64,000 nt of DNA from Rhizomicrobium sp. (GCA_037200045.1 JBBCHM010000001.1:2976001-3040000); one strand, 5' to 3'; shown: positions 8,728 to 17,906, counted from the stretch's first letter. Translations and numbers: made by a program. The notes: generated from the letters alone by a model not told the origin.

Positions 8728-8740
8728 AAAGGCGGCGGTT

Positions 8741-10582
8741 TTATTCCGCCGCGTGGACGTGGTGCTCGATGGAGACCGCGGGTCCCTCGCTCCACACTTC
8801 GGTCAGCGGCACGCCGTGCTGCTCGATCATGCGCAGCCCGTGCTCATAGCCTTCGGCGATGCAGCGGTCGAAGGCGCGCCAGTCGCGCAGGCCGACGCCG
8901 ACCAGCGGCGGCTCGAACATGTAGTTCGCCTGCTCGCGCGCCAGCCGGCGCTGCGCTTCCGAGCCCACGGTGCCCGAGCGCATCAGGATCGAGACGATCG
9001 ACGGCGTGCCCGCCATGCGCTGGGCGATCAGCCACCACCAGGGCCGCTCGCCATACTGGCTGTCGCGCGCCTTCAAATCGATCTCGCCGGTGACGTCCGA
9101 GGCGATGATCGGGCCGGAGGCGCGCTCGGCCATCACGTCGACCGGCAGGTTGTTCATCAGCCCGCCATCGACCAGGAGGTGCCCGTTATGCGTCACCGGC
9201 GGCAGGATGCCCGGCAGCGCCACGCTGGCGCGCAGTGCCCGCCACAGCGTTCCGGCGCGATGGATGTGCACCCGCCCCGTCGTCAGGTCCGACGACACGC
9301 AGAAGAACGGCTTGGCCAGTTCCTCGATCCGGAGGTCGCCGTAATTGCGCTTGAGCAGGTCGGAGACCTTGCGCCCGCGCACCAGCGCGATCAGCGGTAT
9401 CGTATAGTCGTTGAGCGGATTGCCCTCGACGAAGGCCGCGCGCATGCGGTCGGTCAACTCCTCGATGCCCCACTCGCAGGCCAGTCCCGCCGCGATCAGC
9501 GCCCCCATCGAGGTGCCGCCGATATTGTCGAACGGGACTCCCGCTTCGACCAGCGCCTTCACCACGCCGATATGGGCGAAGCCGCGCGCCCCGCCGCCGG
9601 CCAGAACGATGCCGACCGCGCGGCCGGAGATGAAACGCGCCAGCCGCTGGATATCGTCGGGCCGGCCGCTGCGCACATGGTGATGCGATTCGAACAGTCC
9701 GGCGCGCACCGCCAGGTGCTCGGGCATGTTCTCGTTCTTGTCGGTGGGATGCAGCAGCAGGAGCTGCGGCAGGCCGGCGGCGCGTTCCTTGAACGCCGGC
9801 ACGTCCATCGCGTGATCGGGCAGCGGCTGGTCGATGCGCGCGAGCAGGAAGATGCGGTCGGCCTGGCGCAGGCATTGATGGGTCCAGGCGCTGTCCGGCG
9901 CGTCGCCGCGATAGAACACGATGTCGTGGCCGGCCTCGAAATTGGCGAACCATTCGCCCGACTGGTCGGCGCAGGACGAATCGAGCACCGCGGCCTTCGA
10001 GCCCATGTTGACCAGCGCGCCGGCCAGCCGGTGCGCGATCGGCGATTGGTCGAGGCCCGGCTGCAGCGGCACGATGGCGAAGGTCTTGGGCCGTGCCGTG
10101 TCGCTCGAACTCTTCGTGGTGTCCTGAAGCCGCTTCACCAGGATGCGCATCATGTTGAGCATGACGCGCGGATGCCGCCCGATCAGCGCGTCGAAGGCGG
10201 CGGGCGGCACGCGCAAAAGCTCGCTGTCGCGCATCGCCACGAGCTGGGCGGAGTGCTCGGCGGAGCCGGAGATCAGCGACATCTCGCCGACCGTCTCGCC
10301 GGCCGGGATATGCGCCACGAAGCGGCGCTTGCCGTGCTCGTCCTCGGCGAAGACGCCGAGGCTGCCGGTGATGACCAGGAACACGGCATGGTCGTTCTCG
10401 CCGTCGCGCTTGAGCAGCATGCCGCCGGGAAGGCCGAACCAGTTGGCTTCCGACAGCAGCTTCTTCAGCGCCGCCTCGCTGACATCCTCCAGCAACGGGA
10501 AATTCCGCAGGCGCTGGCGCAGCGCCTCGGGATACACCGTGTCCGGCCCGGACTTGAAGGAAGAGAGGAACGCCATATTCAT
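8741..10582 (-). CDS. Cyclic-nucleotide-binding patatin-like phospholipase (NTE/RssA-type esterase)
   Basis: 613 residues. An N-terminal cyclic-nucleotide-binding domain lies at about 28-150 (PAGETVGEMSLISGSAEHSAQ). A middle linker domain spans about 165-315. A patatin domain starts near 322 with GIVLAGGGARGFAHIG as the oxyanion loop, GGTSMG with nucleophile Ser358, and the catalytic Asp in LLVDGGLMNNLP. This is the architecture of bacterial neuropathy-target-esterase homologues, lysophospholipases controlled by the cNMP-type domain. It is convergent with the cytochrome gene and upstream of no clear partner. Confidence 0.85.
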   Translation of the reverse strand: MNMAFLSSFKSGPDTVYPEALRQRLRNFPLLEDVSEAALKKLLSEANWFGLPGGMLLKRDGENDHAVFLVITGSLGVFAEDEHGKRRFVAHIPAGETVGEMSLISGSAEHSAQLVAMRDSELLRVPPAAFDALIGRHPRVMLNMMRILVKRLQDTTKSSSDTARPKTFAIVPLQPGLDQSPIAHRLAGALVNMGSKAAVLDSSCADQSGEWFANFEAGHDIVFYRGDAPDSAWTHQCLRQADRIFLLARIDQPLPDHAMDVPAFKERAAGLPQLLLLHPTDKNENMPEHLAVRAGLFESHHHVRSGRPDDIQRLARFISGRAVGIVLAGGGARGFAHIGVVKALVEAGVPFDNIGGTSMGALIAAGLACEWGIEELTDRMRAAFVEGNPLNDYTIPLIALVRGRKVSDLLKRNYGDLRIEELAKPFFCVSSDLTTGRVHIHRAGTLWRALRASVALPGILPPVTHNGHLLVDGGLMNNLPVDVMAERASGPIIASDVTGEIDLKARDSQYGERPWWWLIAQRMAGTPSIVSILMRSGTVGSEAQRRLAREQANYMFEPPLVGVGLRDWRAFDRCIAEGYEHGLRMIEQHGVPLTEVWSEGPAVSIEHHVHAAE

Positions 10583-10609
10583 CGGCTGGGGCTGCTCCTT
10601 CCTTCTATC

Positions 10610-11425
10610 TCACCAGGCGGTCCAACCGCCATCGATGGTCAGCGCCTGGCCGGTCATGAAGGACGACGCCGGGGAAGCCAGGAAGAGCAGGGGGCCGGCG
10701 ATCTCGGCGGCCGTTCCGAGGCGCCCCAGCATGGTTTTGGCCGCCAGCCGGGCGGCGAAAGCGGGGTCGGCGGCCTGCACCGCGTCGCGCGGGAAAGGCC
10801 CCGGGACGAGGGCGTTCACGCGAATGTTTTCGCGCCCGAGCTCGGCGGCGAGGTGGCGGGTGAGCTGGAGCAGCGCCGCCTTGGCCGGGCCGTAGTGGAA
10901 CGGGCTCTGCCCGCCAGGTTCGTCGTAGAGCCGGGCATCGGGCGCGACAATTGCGTACATCGAGGCGACATTGATCACGCTCGCTTCGCCGGACGCCGAC
11001 GCGGCAACGCGCAAGGCGGGCAGGGCGGCGCGCACCGCCTCGAAGCTCGCGGTCACGCTGGAGGCATAGGTCGAAGCGAAGTCGGACGCCTCCAGCGCCG
11101 CGAAGGGCTTGGGCGTCATCGCGATGGCGTTGTTGACGAGGATGTCGAGGCGCGGCAGCGCCGCGAAGAATTCCCGCACCCGCGCGACATCGCCGACATC
11201 GAACGCCGCGCGCTCGACCGAATGTCCCTCGCCGAGAAGTTCGGCTTCGAAATCGGACAGCTTGTCGTCGTCGCGCGCATTGACGATCACATGCGCCCCG
11301 GCATGCGCCAGCGCGCGCGTCATCGCGGCGCCGAGATGTCCCGGCGCCGCCGACACGAACGCGACGCGCCCGTCGAGGCGTCCCCCGTCGAACGTCGCAG
11401 AAAGGGCGGCCTCATGCCGGCCCAT
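10610..11425 (-). CDS. SDR-family NAD(P)-dependent oxidoreductase
   Basis: A 271-residue short-chain dehydrogenase. The nucleotide-binding loop is divergent (SAAPGHLGAA instead of TGxxxGIG). ILVNNAIAM, the catalytic tyrosine in HYGPAKAALLQ and the C-terminal IDGGWTAW are all present. The departure in the glycine motif suggests altered cofactor binding or reduced activity. It lies 27 bp upstream of the patatin gene on the same strand and may be co-transcribed. The substrate is unknown. Confidence 0.8.
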   Translation of the reverse strand: MGRHEAALSATFDGGRLDGRVAFVSAAPGHLGAAMTRALAHAGAHVIVNARDDDKLSDFEAELLGEGHSVERAAFDVGDVARVREFFAALPRLDILVNNAIAMTPKPFAALEASDFASTYASSVTASFEAVRAALPALRVAASASGEASVINVASMYAIVAPDARLYDEPGGQSPFHYGPAKAALLQLTRHLAAELGRENIRVNALVPGPFPRDAVQAADPAFAARLAAKTMLGRLGTAAEIAGPLLFLASPASSFMTGQALTIDGGWTAW

Positions 11426-11879
11426 GCAAAGTCTCCGTCCCCTGATTCAGGGAACCTAGGCGTACAGGGGTAAACGTGGCGTTAGCGTGAATGGTTCGTT
11501 AAGGGCCCGCTCATCGGAGGGGCTGTTTGGCGCGGCCGGCGCCGCCGCGAAATGCCCGACGAAATATTCGGAAGAATGAAATCGAACGATTACTGTATGC
11601 GATCATGATATTATGAAATAAATGAAATAGAGTATTGGAACACTTGAAGACCAATATGCAATTGGCCATAGTGCGTGGGCGTTCCGTGTAGGCCGACATC
11701 GTATTCGTTTCGGGGGCGGGTCTCATTCGGCTTCGAGGATTTCGAAGGCGACGTTTTCCCGAATCCGTCGGCGCTCTTGTGATTTGAAAACAGTCCGCGT
11801 TCGGCGCGTCGGCGGTTCGTGTCCGCCTTATTTCGACGCGCCAGTCCTGCGTTCCGCAATCCTATTTTGGAGGCAAAAG
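11426..11879. other. Long intergenic region, locally AT-rich
   Basis: About 450 bp without a convincing gene. The part around 11570-11680 is clearly richer in A and T than the surroundings and probably carries the promoters of the divergent SDR and heme-binding-type genes. Short open frames here lack family-like composition. No repeat or hairpin stood out. Confidence 0.5.
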
Positions 11880-12800
11880 ATGCAACTCTTGGCGAATTTC
11901 AGGCTGACCTCGGTTTCGGGAAAGATCGCGCAGCTCCTGCCCGATCCGTTCACGCCCATAGACCAGCTCATCGGAACGTGGACGGGCACCGGGTTCAATC
12001 AGATCTGGCGCCCGTTCCACGGCACGCAGGACCGCTTCCTGGAGCTGAACGAGACGCTCGAGACGATCCAGTTCGATCAGATTCCCGGCGACATTCCCAA
12101 TCGCGGGCTGTTGCAGGGCGACATGAATCTGCATGGCGTCCGCTATCTGCAACAGGTGCAGGACGCGCATGTGAAGGAAAACGGCCAACCGGCCGGTATC
12201 CATATCGAGCCCGGCATCTGGCTGACCGTTCCGGCCACGACCAATCCCCTGGACCCCAAGACGGTCTCGCGCCTCTCCAACATTCCGCACGGCACTTCGC
12301 TCGTCGCGCAGGGAAGCGAGCTGCCGGTGCTCGCCGGCCCGCCGCCCATCGGGCCGGCCAGCATCACGCCTTTCCTGATCGCGCCGCCGCACACGCCGGT
12401 CAACTTCCCCGAGGTGAATCTCGGCGTCGCGACGCAGTTCCGCACGCCGCATGCCGATATCCCGAACGTGACCCAGGCGATGGTCAACAATCCCAACCTC
12501 GTGCTGCAGCAGGGGCTCGCCGGCAAGACCGTCACCTCGACCACGACGCTGCGGGTTTCGACCAAGCCGCTCAACCCGCCCGCCACCGGCGGCGGCACCT
12601 CGAACATCGCCTTTCTGGCGGGCGCGGCCGGCGGCCCCAACGCGTTGTCGGCGGAGCTGGATGCCACTTTCTGGATCGAGACGTTCAAATTGCCGAACGG
12701 CACGGTCAAGCATCAGCTGCAATATTCCCAGACCGTTCTGCTGAACTTCAACGGCCTGAGCTGGCCGCATGTTTCGGTGGCGACGCTCGTGAAACAGTAA
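11880..12800 (+). CDS. Heme-binding-type (nitrobindin/THAP4-like) beta-barrel protein, function unknown
   Basis: 306 residues from an ATG preceded by a strong TTGGAGG ribosome binding site. The segment IDQLIGTWTGTGFNQIWRP near residue 20 is the characteristic GxWxGxG start of nitrobindin/THAP4-type heme-binding barrels. The remainder (residues about 90-306) is proline-rich and longer than the classical 160-residue domain. No signal peptide is evident. The long AT-rich leader suggests its own regulation. Heme binding is inferred from the motif only. The C-terminal HVSVATLVKQ looks like a final beta strand. Confidence 0.6.
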   Translation: MQLLANFRLTSVSGKIAQLLPDPFTPIDQLIGTWTGTGFNQIWRPFHGTQDRFLELNETLETIQFDQIPGDIPNRGLLQGDMNLHGVRYLQQVQDAHVKENGQPAGIHIEPGIWLTVPATTNPLDPKTVSRLSNIPHGTSLVAQGSELPVLAGPPPIGPASITPFLIAPPHTPVNFPEVNLGVATQFRTPHADIPNVTQAMVNNPNLVLQQGLAGKTVTSTTTLRVSTKPLNPPATGGGTSNIAFLAGAAGGPNALSAELDATFWIETFKLPNGTVKHQLQYSQTVLLNFNGLSWPHVSVATLVKQ

Positions 12801-12919
12801 GGCGCGGGCCGCCCGTCGGGACGGAACCACGCCTGCATCAGCCGCAAGCCCGGCCTGGCGAGCACCGCGCGTCAAGGCGTGCGATAGTGCGGCCGTGCAG
12901 GCATGAGGTTCTCCCGGCA

Positions 12920-13696
12920 ATGGCGAAACTACCGTCGATCTTCATCGGCCACGGCAATCCGATGAACGCGCTCAGCGACAACGGCTACACCGAGGCCTGG
13001 AAGCGCCTCGGCCAGGCGATCGCGCGGCCCAAGGCGATCCTGTCGATTTCGGCGCATTGGTACGTTCCGCAGACCGGCGTGACGATCAACGCCGCGCCGC
13101 GGACCATCCACGATTTCGGTGGCTTTCCGCCCGCGCTGTACCAGGTGCGATATCCCGCGCCCGGCGATGCCGCGCTGGCGCGCCGCGTGCAGGAATTGCT
13201 GTCGCCCCTGGGCGTGACGCTCGACGACACCTGGGGCCTCGATCACGGCACCTGGTCGGTCCTGTGCCGCGTCTATCCCGACGCCGATATTCCGGTCGTC
13301 CAGTTGAGCATCGACGAGACCAAACCGGCCTCGGTCCATTTCGAGATCGGCCGGAGACTCGCGCCGCTCAGGGACGAAGGCATTCTGATCCTCGGCAGCG
13401 GCAATCTGGTCCACAATCTTCATGCCTATGCCTGGGGGCGGCACGTGCCGCAGCCGTTCGACTGGGCGAGCCGGTTCGAGGCGGCGGCGCGAAAGCTGAT
13501 CCTCGCCGGCGACTATCGGCCGCTCATCGATTACGAATCGCTCGGCCGCGACGCCGCCCTGTCGGTTCCGACGCCGGAACATTATCTGCCGCTGCTCTAT
13601 GTGCTCGGCTCGGGGGAGAAGGGCGAGACGATCCGCTTTCCCGTCGAAGGCGTCGATGGCGGCTCGATTTCCATGCTGGCGGTGCAGATCGGTTAG
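12920..13696 (+). CDS. Extradiol DODA-type dioxygenase (4,5-DOPA dioxygenase, YgiD family)
   Basis: 258 residues starting MAKLPSIFIGHGNPMNAL. Metal-ligand histidines are visible in the GHGNP motif, in ISAHW near residue 44 and in GSGNLVHNLHA near 170. GLDHGTWSVL and the catalytic-region HYLP complete the YgiD pattern. Members cleave catechols such as DOPA using zinc or iron; the physiological substrate in most bacteria is unknown. The gene stands between the heme-binding-type gene and a convergent NmrA-like gene. Confidence 0.8.
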   Translation: MAKLPSIFIGHGNPMNALSDNGYTEAWKRLGQAIARPKAILSISAHWYVPQTGVTINAAPRTIHDFGGFPPALYQVRYPAPGDAALARRVQELLSPLGVTLDDTWGLDHGTWSVLCRVYPDADIPVVQLSIDETKPASVHFEIGRRLAPLRDEGILILGSGNLVHNLHAYAWGRHVPQPFDWASRFEAAARKLILAGDYRPLIDYESLGRDAALSVPTPEHYLPLLYVLGSGEKGETIRFPVEGVDGGSISMLAVQIG

Positions 13697-13712
13697 CGCT
13701 CCGCGACGTCCT

Positions 13713-14549
13713 TCAATTCCGCCAGACCGCGGCATTGGCCCGCGCGAAGCTGTCGAAATCGGCCGGCGGATGGCCGGTCAAGGCCGCCACCGCCTCCGTC
13801 ACGCGGTCTTCGGCGCCGCCCGCGATCGCGGTGTCCATCATCGCCAGGATTTGCGCCACCAGCTCCGGCAGGCCGGCGGCCCGGTGCCGCGCCGCGAGCG
13901 CGTCCGCGCCGACGCGACGATGCGCGATGGGGCGGCCGGCGGCGGCGCTCAGGCTGCGCGCCACGTCGTCATAGGAAATCGCGCGCGGACCGGTGAGGAT
14001 GAAATCCGCGTTCGGCGCCTTGGCCCGCGTCAGCAGGATTTGCGCGACGCGCGCGATGTCCTCCGCGTCCAGGAAAGGAACGCGCCCGTCCTGCGCCGCC
14101 GAATAGACGGCATCTTCATCGCGGATGGTCGCAAGATGCTGCCCTTCGCTGAAGTTCTGCATGAACCAGCTGGGACGGATCACGGCCCATTGCGGGGCGT
14201 TGTCGTGCAGCCATTGATGCACCTGCCCCATGCCCGGTCCGCCGGCGGAGAGCAGCGAGGCGCTCAGCAGCACGAAGCGCCCCATGCCGCGCGCCATGGC
14301 CGCCTGCACGAAGCCGATCATCGCCTGCGCGGGATCGCCGCCGCGCGCCGGCGCCACGAGATAGGCCGCCGTCACGCCGTCGAGCGCCCCGTCCCAGGTC
14401 TCGGGCGCGTTCCAGTCGAAGACGACGCCGTCCGCCGCGCCGTTCGGGGCGCGCGATGCGACGCGCAGCGCGGTGCCGTCCGCCCGCAGCCGGGCCGCCA
14501 GCCGGCGTCCGGTCTTTCCGGTGCCGCCGGTGACCAGGATGCGGCTCAT
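13713..14549 (-). CDS. NAD(P)H-binding NmrA-like oxidoreductase
   Basis: 278 residues with an N-terminal Rossmann motif, ILVTGGTGKTGRRLA. It shows the atypical-SDR features of NmrA-like redox sensors and NADPH:quinone reductases, including ASLLSAGG, IRPSWFMQNF and the DAEDIARVA segment. The ATG overlaps the stop codon of the preceding SnoaL-like gene (ATGA), so the pair is co-translated. Both are divergent from a TetR gene, with an operator between, and are the likely regulated unit. Confidence 0.8.
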   Translation of the reverse strand: MSRILVTGGTGKTGRRLAARLRADGTALRVASRAPNGAADGVVFDWNAPETWDGALDGVTAAYLVAPARGGDPAQAMIGFVQAAMARGMGRFVLLSASLLSAGGPGMGQVHQWLHDNAPQWAVIRPSWFMQNFSEGQHLATIRDEDAVYSAAQDGRVPFLDAEDIARVAQILLTRAKAPNADFILTGPRAISYDDVARSLSAAAGRPIAHRRVGADALAARHRAAGLPELVAQILAMMDTAIAGGAEDRVTEAVAALTGHPPADFDSFARANAAVWRN

Positions 14550-14995
14550 TGCGGCGCGCCGAACGCGGTGGCCCAGCCCTCGCCGAACGCCGCCATCGAT
14601 ACCAGCGGATTCCAATATTCGCGGTAATGCGCGAGCTTGCCGTCCCGGGTTTCGAAGAACACCACATAGCGCTGGTCATAGGGCGCGCCCGTGCTCAGCG
14701 CCCGCCCCTTGATCGCGAATTCCGCGACCGCCACCGTGGGATCCTGCATGGGAAAGATGCGGGCCCGCGCCACCGCGTCGATGGCGATCTTGCCGGATGC
14801 CGCCTTCATGTAATCGAGAATGTCCCGCCGTCCCCGGTAGGTCGGCCGACGGCCGGCGGGCGCGAAGGGAAATTCCAGAACGCCGTCCTCGCACCACAGA
14901 TCGATCCACGCGTCCCAGCGTCCCTCGGCCATGAGGGTCCGGTAGGCGCCGACCAGTTGAAGCGTGCGGGCACGGATGTCGTCTTCGGGCGTCAT
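14546..14995 (-). CDS. SnoaL/NTF2-like small enzyme or binding protein
   Basis: 149 residues with the cone-shaped NTF2-like pattern: LVGAYRTLMAEGRWDAWIDLWCEDGVLEFPFAP at the start and YDQRYVVFFETRDGKLAHYREYWNP near the end. The family covers ketosteroid isomerase-like and SnoaL cyclases. It is first in a two-gene operon with the NmrA-like gene, and the double-palindrome operator lies about 40 bp upstream of its start. A role in modification or detoxification of a small aromatic molecule is plausible but not shown. Confidence 0.75.
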   Translation of the reverse strand: MTPEDDIRARTLQLVGAYRTLMAEGRWDAWIDLWCEDGVLEFPFAPAGRRPTYRGRRDILDYMKAASGKIAIDAVARARIFPMQDPTVAVAEFAIKGRALSTGAPYDQRYVVFFETRDGKLAHYREYWNPLVSMAAFGEGWATAFGAPQ

Positions 14996-15035
14996 GGCTG
15001 CGGGTCTCCGGATGCCAGCGAAGACTAGGAAGAAA

Positions 15036-15070
15036 ATGACCAGCGGTCAATATATATGACCGATGGTCAT
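15036..15070. promoter_or_regulatory. Double-palindrome TetR operator
   Basis: Two copies of a 15-bp palindrome, ATGACCAGCGGTCAA and ATGACCGATGGTCAT, are separated by 5 bp (TATAT). They lie in the 100-bp space between the SnoaL-like gene and the divergent TetR gene. Placement and symmetry strongly suggest the binding site for that regulator, controlling both transcripts. Confidence 0.8.
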
Positions 15071-15096
15071 TTCCCGTCCTTGCGCTAGGATGCGCC

Positions 15097-15696
15097 ATGG
15101 TCCGACACGCTTTTGCACTTAAGGACAAGCAGAACCGGCGCCAGGCGATCCTGGACGCGGCCGACGCCCTGTTCCTGTCCGGCGGCGGCGCGCTGCCCTC
15201 CGCCGCGCAGATCGCCGCGAAGGCGGGCCTCGCGAAAGGCACCGTCTATCTCTACTTCCAGACCAAGGAGGAGATCTTCGCGGCGCTTCTCCTCGAAGGC
15301 TGGGCGGCCCTGCTGCAGGAGGTCGGCGGCACGCTCGGCGACGGCAAGGGCCGGCGCGCGGCCAGGGTCGCGGCGTTTCTCCAGGCCTTCATCGGCTATC
15401 TGGACCGCCATCCCGGACTGCTGCGGCTCGACGCGCTGGGCTATGGCGTGCTGGAGAAGAATCTCGAGCCGGAAAAGCTCAAGGCGTTCAAGTCCGCCTT
15501 CCTCGCCACGCTCGCGCGGACCGGAACGGTGGTGGAGCGCGTGCTGAACCTGCAAAAAGGCCATGGCGTGCGCGTCCTGATGCGCACCTACGCCTTGACG
15601 CGCGGCCTGTGGCAATCGTCCCGCCCGCAAGGCTTCAACAAGGAATTGCTGGAAGCGCTGACGGAATATTGGCGCGGCGCGCTGGCCGCGTCCTAG
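15097..15696 (+). CDS. TetR/AcrR family transcriptional regulator
   Basis: 199 residues. The DNA-binding part is RRQAILDAADALFLSGG followed by AQIAAKAGLAKGTVYLYFQTKEEIFAALL (residues about 15-60). The C-terminal domain resembles the YcdC-like group, with ELLEALTEYWRGAL at the end. It is divergent from the SnoaL-NmrA pair across an operator with two matching palindromes, so it very probably represses that pair and itself. The inducer is unknown. Confidence 0.85.
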   Translation: MVRHAFALKDKQNRRQAILDAADALFLSGGGALPSAAQIAAKAGLAKGTVYLYFQTKEEIFAALLLEGWAALLQEVGGTLGDGKGRRAARVAAFLQAFIGYLDRHPGLLRLDALGYGVLEKNLEPEKLKAFKSAFLATLARTGTVVERVLNLQKGHGVRVLMRTYALTRGLWQSSRPQGFNKELLEALTEYWRGALAAS

Positions 15697-16109
15697 CGCT
15701 CACCCAGGATCTTCCACACGCTCGACACCGAATAGATCGCCGCGCCGTCCACCGTGAAATCGCCGCGCAGGAAGATCAGCGAGCGCGTCCGCCGCGTCAG
15801 CACCGGCGCCACCTCGATCCAGTCGCCTTCGCGCGCCGGGCCGAGGAACTGGTTCTGCATGTTCAGCGTCACGACATTGCCGTGGTCGGTCGCATCCCAT
15901 GCCGCCTGGCCGAACGCGGCGTCGGCGAAGGTCATCAGCATGCCGCCATGGACCACGCCGTTCATGTTCACGTGACGCGCCCCGACGCGAAAGCCGAAGC
16001 GCTTGGCGCCGTTCTCGCCCTGCTCATAGACCGGGCCGACATGGCGCTCGAACGGATCGATCAGCCGCGTCTCCTTGAAGCCCGGCGGCGCGCTCACGCG
16101 ATCTTCCAC
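15693..16109 (-). CDS. PaaI-family acyl-CoA thioesterase
   Basis: 138 residues with the hotdog thioesterase signature VVHGGMLMTFADAAFGQAA and downstream strands (FLGPAREGDWIEVAPVLTRRTRSLIFLRG). PaaI-type enzymes hydrolyse aryl- or acyl-CoA thioesters. The start overlaps the end of a second, related thioesterase gene, giving a tandem pair. The C-terminus overlaps the stop of the TetR gene by 4 bp, tail to tail. Confidence 0.8.
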   Translation of the reverse strand: MEDRVSAPPGFKETRLIDPFERHVGPVYEQGENGAKRFGFRVGARHVNMNGVVHGGMLMTFADAAFGQAAWDATDHGNVVTLNMQNQFLGPAREGDWIEVAPVLTRRTRSLIFLRGDFTVDGAAIYSVSSVWKILGER

Positions 16110-16504
16110 AATCCGGTGGCGACCGCGACGGCGCGCGTGCCCACTACGATGTCAGCCGACAGGAACACCATGGTCCGCGTCCGGCGCGTCACCCGCACGC
16201 GCGCCTCCAGGATCTCGCCCAGCTTGCCCGGTCCCACGAAGTCGCAGGTCAGCGACACCGTGCTGCAGGCCGGCGCGTCCGACACGGCGCGCGCGGTCTG
16301 GCTCATCGCGATGTCCGCGAACGTCATCAACATGCCGCCATGCACGCTGCCCGAGCTGTTCATGTGTTTGTCGGTCACCGCCAGCGCAAAGCGACGCACC
16401 TCGCCGTCCGCGGGCAGCCGCCAGATCGGCCCCGCGTGCAGGTTGAATCCGCCGCGTGAAATATTTTCCGCCCCTGGCGGCAATCCGTCCGGAACTTGGC
16501 TCAT
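16094..16504 (-). CDS. PaaI-family acyl-CoA thioesterase, tandem paralogue
   Basis: About 136 residues from ATG 16504 (MSQVPDGLPPG); a GTG at 16537 would add 11 residues. It contains SVHGGMLMTFADIAMSQTA and DFVGPGKLGEILEARVRVTRRTRTMVFLS, closely parallel to the following gene, so the two arose by duplication. Adjacent hotdog paralogues could form a heteromer, but this is inference. The 160-bp space to the next gene on the right holds divergent promoters. Confidence 0.75.
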   Translation of the reverse strand: MSQVPDGLPPGAENISRGGFNLHAGPIWRLPADGEVRRFALAVTDKHMNSSGSVHGGMLMTFADIAMSQTARAVSDAPACSTVSLTCDFVGPGKLGEILEARVRVTRRTRTMVFLSADIVVGTRAVAVATGLWKIA

Positions 16505-16664
16505 GCGCGAACCGGGATAAGCGGTTTTGCGCTGCACTGCAATATTAAGCGCGCCGCCACATTGGCTTCAGCGTTCCGCCACACTAAAGTTGCAATACCA
16601 AACAAGATGCGCCAAGCGAGGGGTCGCTGTGGCGCACATCGCTCCAGCCAAGTGAGGACAATTG

Positions 16665-17906
16665 ATGACTATGCGTTTCGCCCGCGCCGCCTTGTTCGCC
16701 TGCCTGATGGGAACGGCCGCCGCCACCGCGCTCGGCGTGTCGACCGTGCCCGCCGCCGCCAAGGCCTCCGGCCCCTCGGTCAGCGCGCCCGTCGCCAAGC
16801 TGCTGCAGCCGGCGCAGAAGCTGCTCGAGGCCAAGGACTACAAGGGCGCTCTCGAACTGATCAAGCAGGCGCAGGCGGTGCCGGACCAGACCGATTTCGA
16901 CAAATACACGATCGACAATTTCCTCGCCAACGCCTCGATCGGCTCGGCCGATTACGCGACCGCCGACACCGCCTATGAGGCGATGGCGGAATCGCCGGCG
17001 CTGCCCGATGCCGACAAGGCGTCCACCCTGCACAACGCGACGCTGCTCGCAAACCAGTCCAGGCACTACGACAAGGCGATCAAATACGGCACCGCCTTCA
17101 TCGCGCTGGGCGGCCCGCCGGATCCGACCATCATCGCCACGCTCTCCCAGGCCTATTACTTCGCCAACGATTTCGACAACGCGGCGGCCTTCGCGCAGAA
17201 GGCGATCGACGCGACGCCCGCCGGCCAGCCGCCGAACCGCGGCGCGCTCGAAATCAAGCTCGGCGCCCTGATCAAGGGCAAGAAAGAAGCCGAGGCGGTC
17301 GCCACGCTGGAGACCATCGTCACCTATTACGACGATGCCGACGACTGGGGCCAGATCATCGACAACAGCATGGGCGTGCGCGGCATCAAGGACATCGAGG
17401 CGCTGCACATCTACCGCCTGCGTCTCGTCACGCATGCCAGCGGCCAGCCCGGCGACTACACCCTGCCGGCCAATCTGTGCCTGGCGCCGAACGTCGCCCT
17501 GCCGGCCGAAGCGGTCGTGTTCCTCGATGCCGGCCATGTCGGCGGCGCCGATCTGGCCAAGGCGCAGGCCGCCGCCGCCCGCGACCGCGCCGTGCTTCCC
17601 GCCTTCGAGACCCTGGCCAAGAAGAGCGGCGCGGACGTGATGCTCAAGCTGGCCGAGACCTATTACGGCTATGGCCGCTACACCGACGCCGAGGCCACGG
17701 CGCGCGCGGCGCTCGCCAAGGGCGGCCCGAAGCTCGACGCCGTCGAGGCGAACATGCTGATCGGCGAATCGCTGATCAAGGAGGGCAAGACCGCCGACGC
17801 CGTCACGGCGTTCAACGCCGTATCGAACCCGTCGCCGGGCTTCGCCAAGGCGCAGCATCTGTGGCTGCTCTACGCGAATCGCAAATACGCGGCGGCGACG
17901 CCGTAA
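16665..17906 (+). CDS. Exported tetratricopeptide-repeat protein
   Basis: 413 residues with a signal peptide (MTMRFARAALFACLMGTAAATALG..AAA) and a long helical body with TPR-like repeats, for example TIIATLSQAYYFANDFDNAAAFAQKAID near residue 155 and MLKLAETYYGYGRYTDAEATARAAL near 330. No catalytic motif is visible. It probably acts as a periplasmic scaffold. The ATG at 16665 is preceded by GTGAGGA. A TTG three bases earlier is less likely. A strong hairpin follows the stop. Confidence 0.75.
   Translation: MTMRFARAALFACLMGTAAATALGVSTVPAAAKASGPSVSAPVAKLLQPAQKLLEAKDYKGALELIKQAQAVPDQTDFDKYTIDNFLANASIGSADYATADTAYEAMAESPALPDADKASTLHNATLLANQSRHYDKAIKYGTAFIALGGPPDPTIIATLSQAYYFANDFDNAAAFAQKAIDATPAGQPPNRGALEIKLGALIKGKKEAEAVATLETIVTYYDDADDWGQIIDNSMGVRGIKDIEALHIYRLRLVTHASGQPGDYTLPANLCLAPNVALPAEAVVFLDAGHVGGADLAKAQAAAARDRAVLPAFETLAKKSGADVMLKLAETYYGYGRYTDAEATARAALAKGGPKLDAVEANMLIGESLIKEGKTADAVTAFNAVSNPSPGFAKAQHLWLLYANRKYAAATP

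Noticed and set aside
8733-8753. GCGGCGG/CCGCCGC hairpin between the cytochrome and patatin stops, considered as a terminator
   Set aside because: The T-run lies in the loop rather than after the stem, so there is no sound terminator signature.
10610-11425. SDR with a broken glycine motif as a pseudogene
   Set aside because: The frame is complete and the catalytic Tyr-Lys and C-terminus are intact. A divergent cofactor loop alone does not show loss of function.
8753-11473. Very long open frame opposite the patatin and SDR genes
   Set aside because: It is a shadow of high-GC coding sequence, with Arg/His/Gln-rich composition and no domain. The same holds for long antisense frames at 22309-24585, 26069-27844 and 33937-36786.
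11511-11859. Two overlapping small frames in the AT-rich spacer before the heme-binding-type gene
   Set aside because: No recognisable domain, no RBS and promoter-like composition. The strong RBS at 11868-11873 belongs to the gene starting at 11880.
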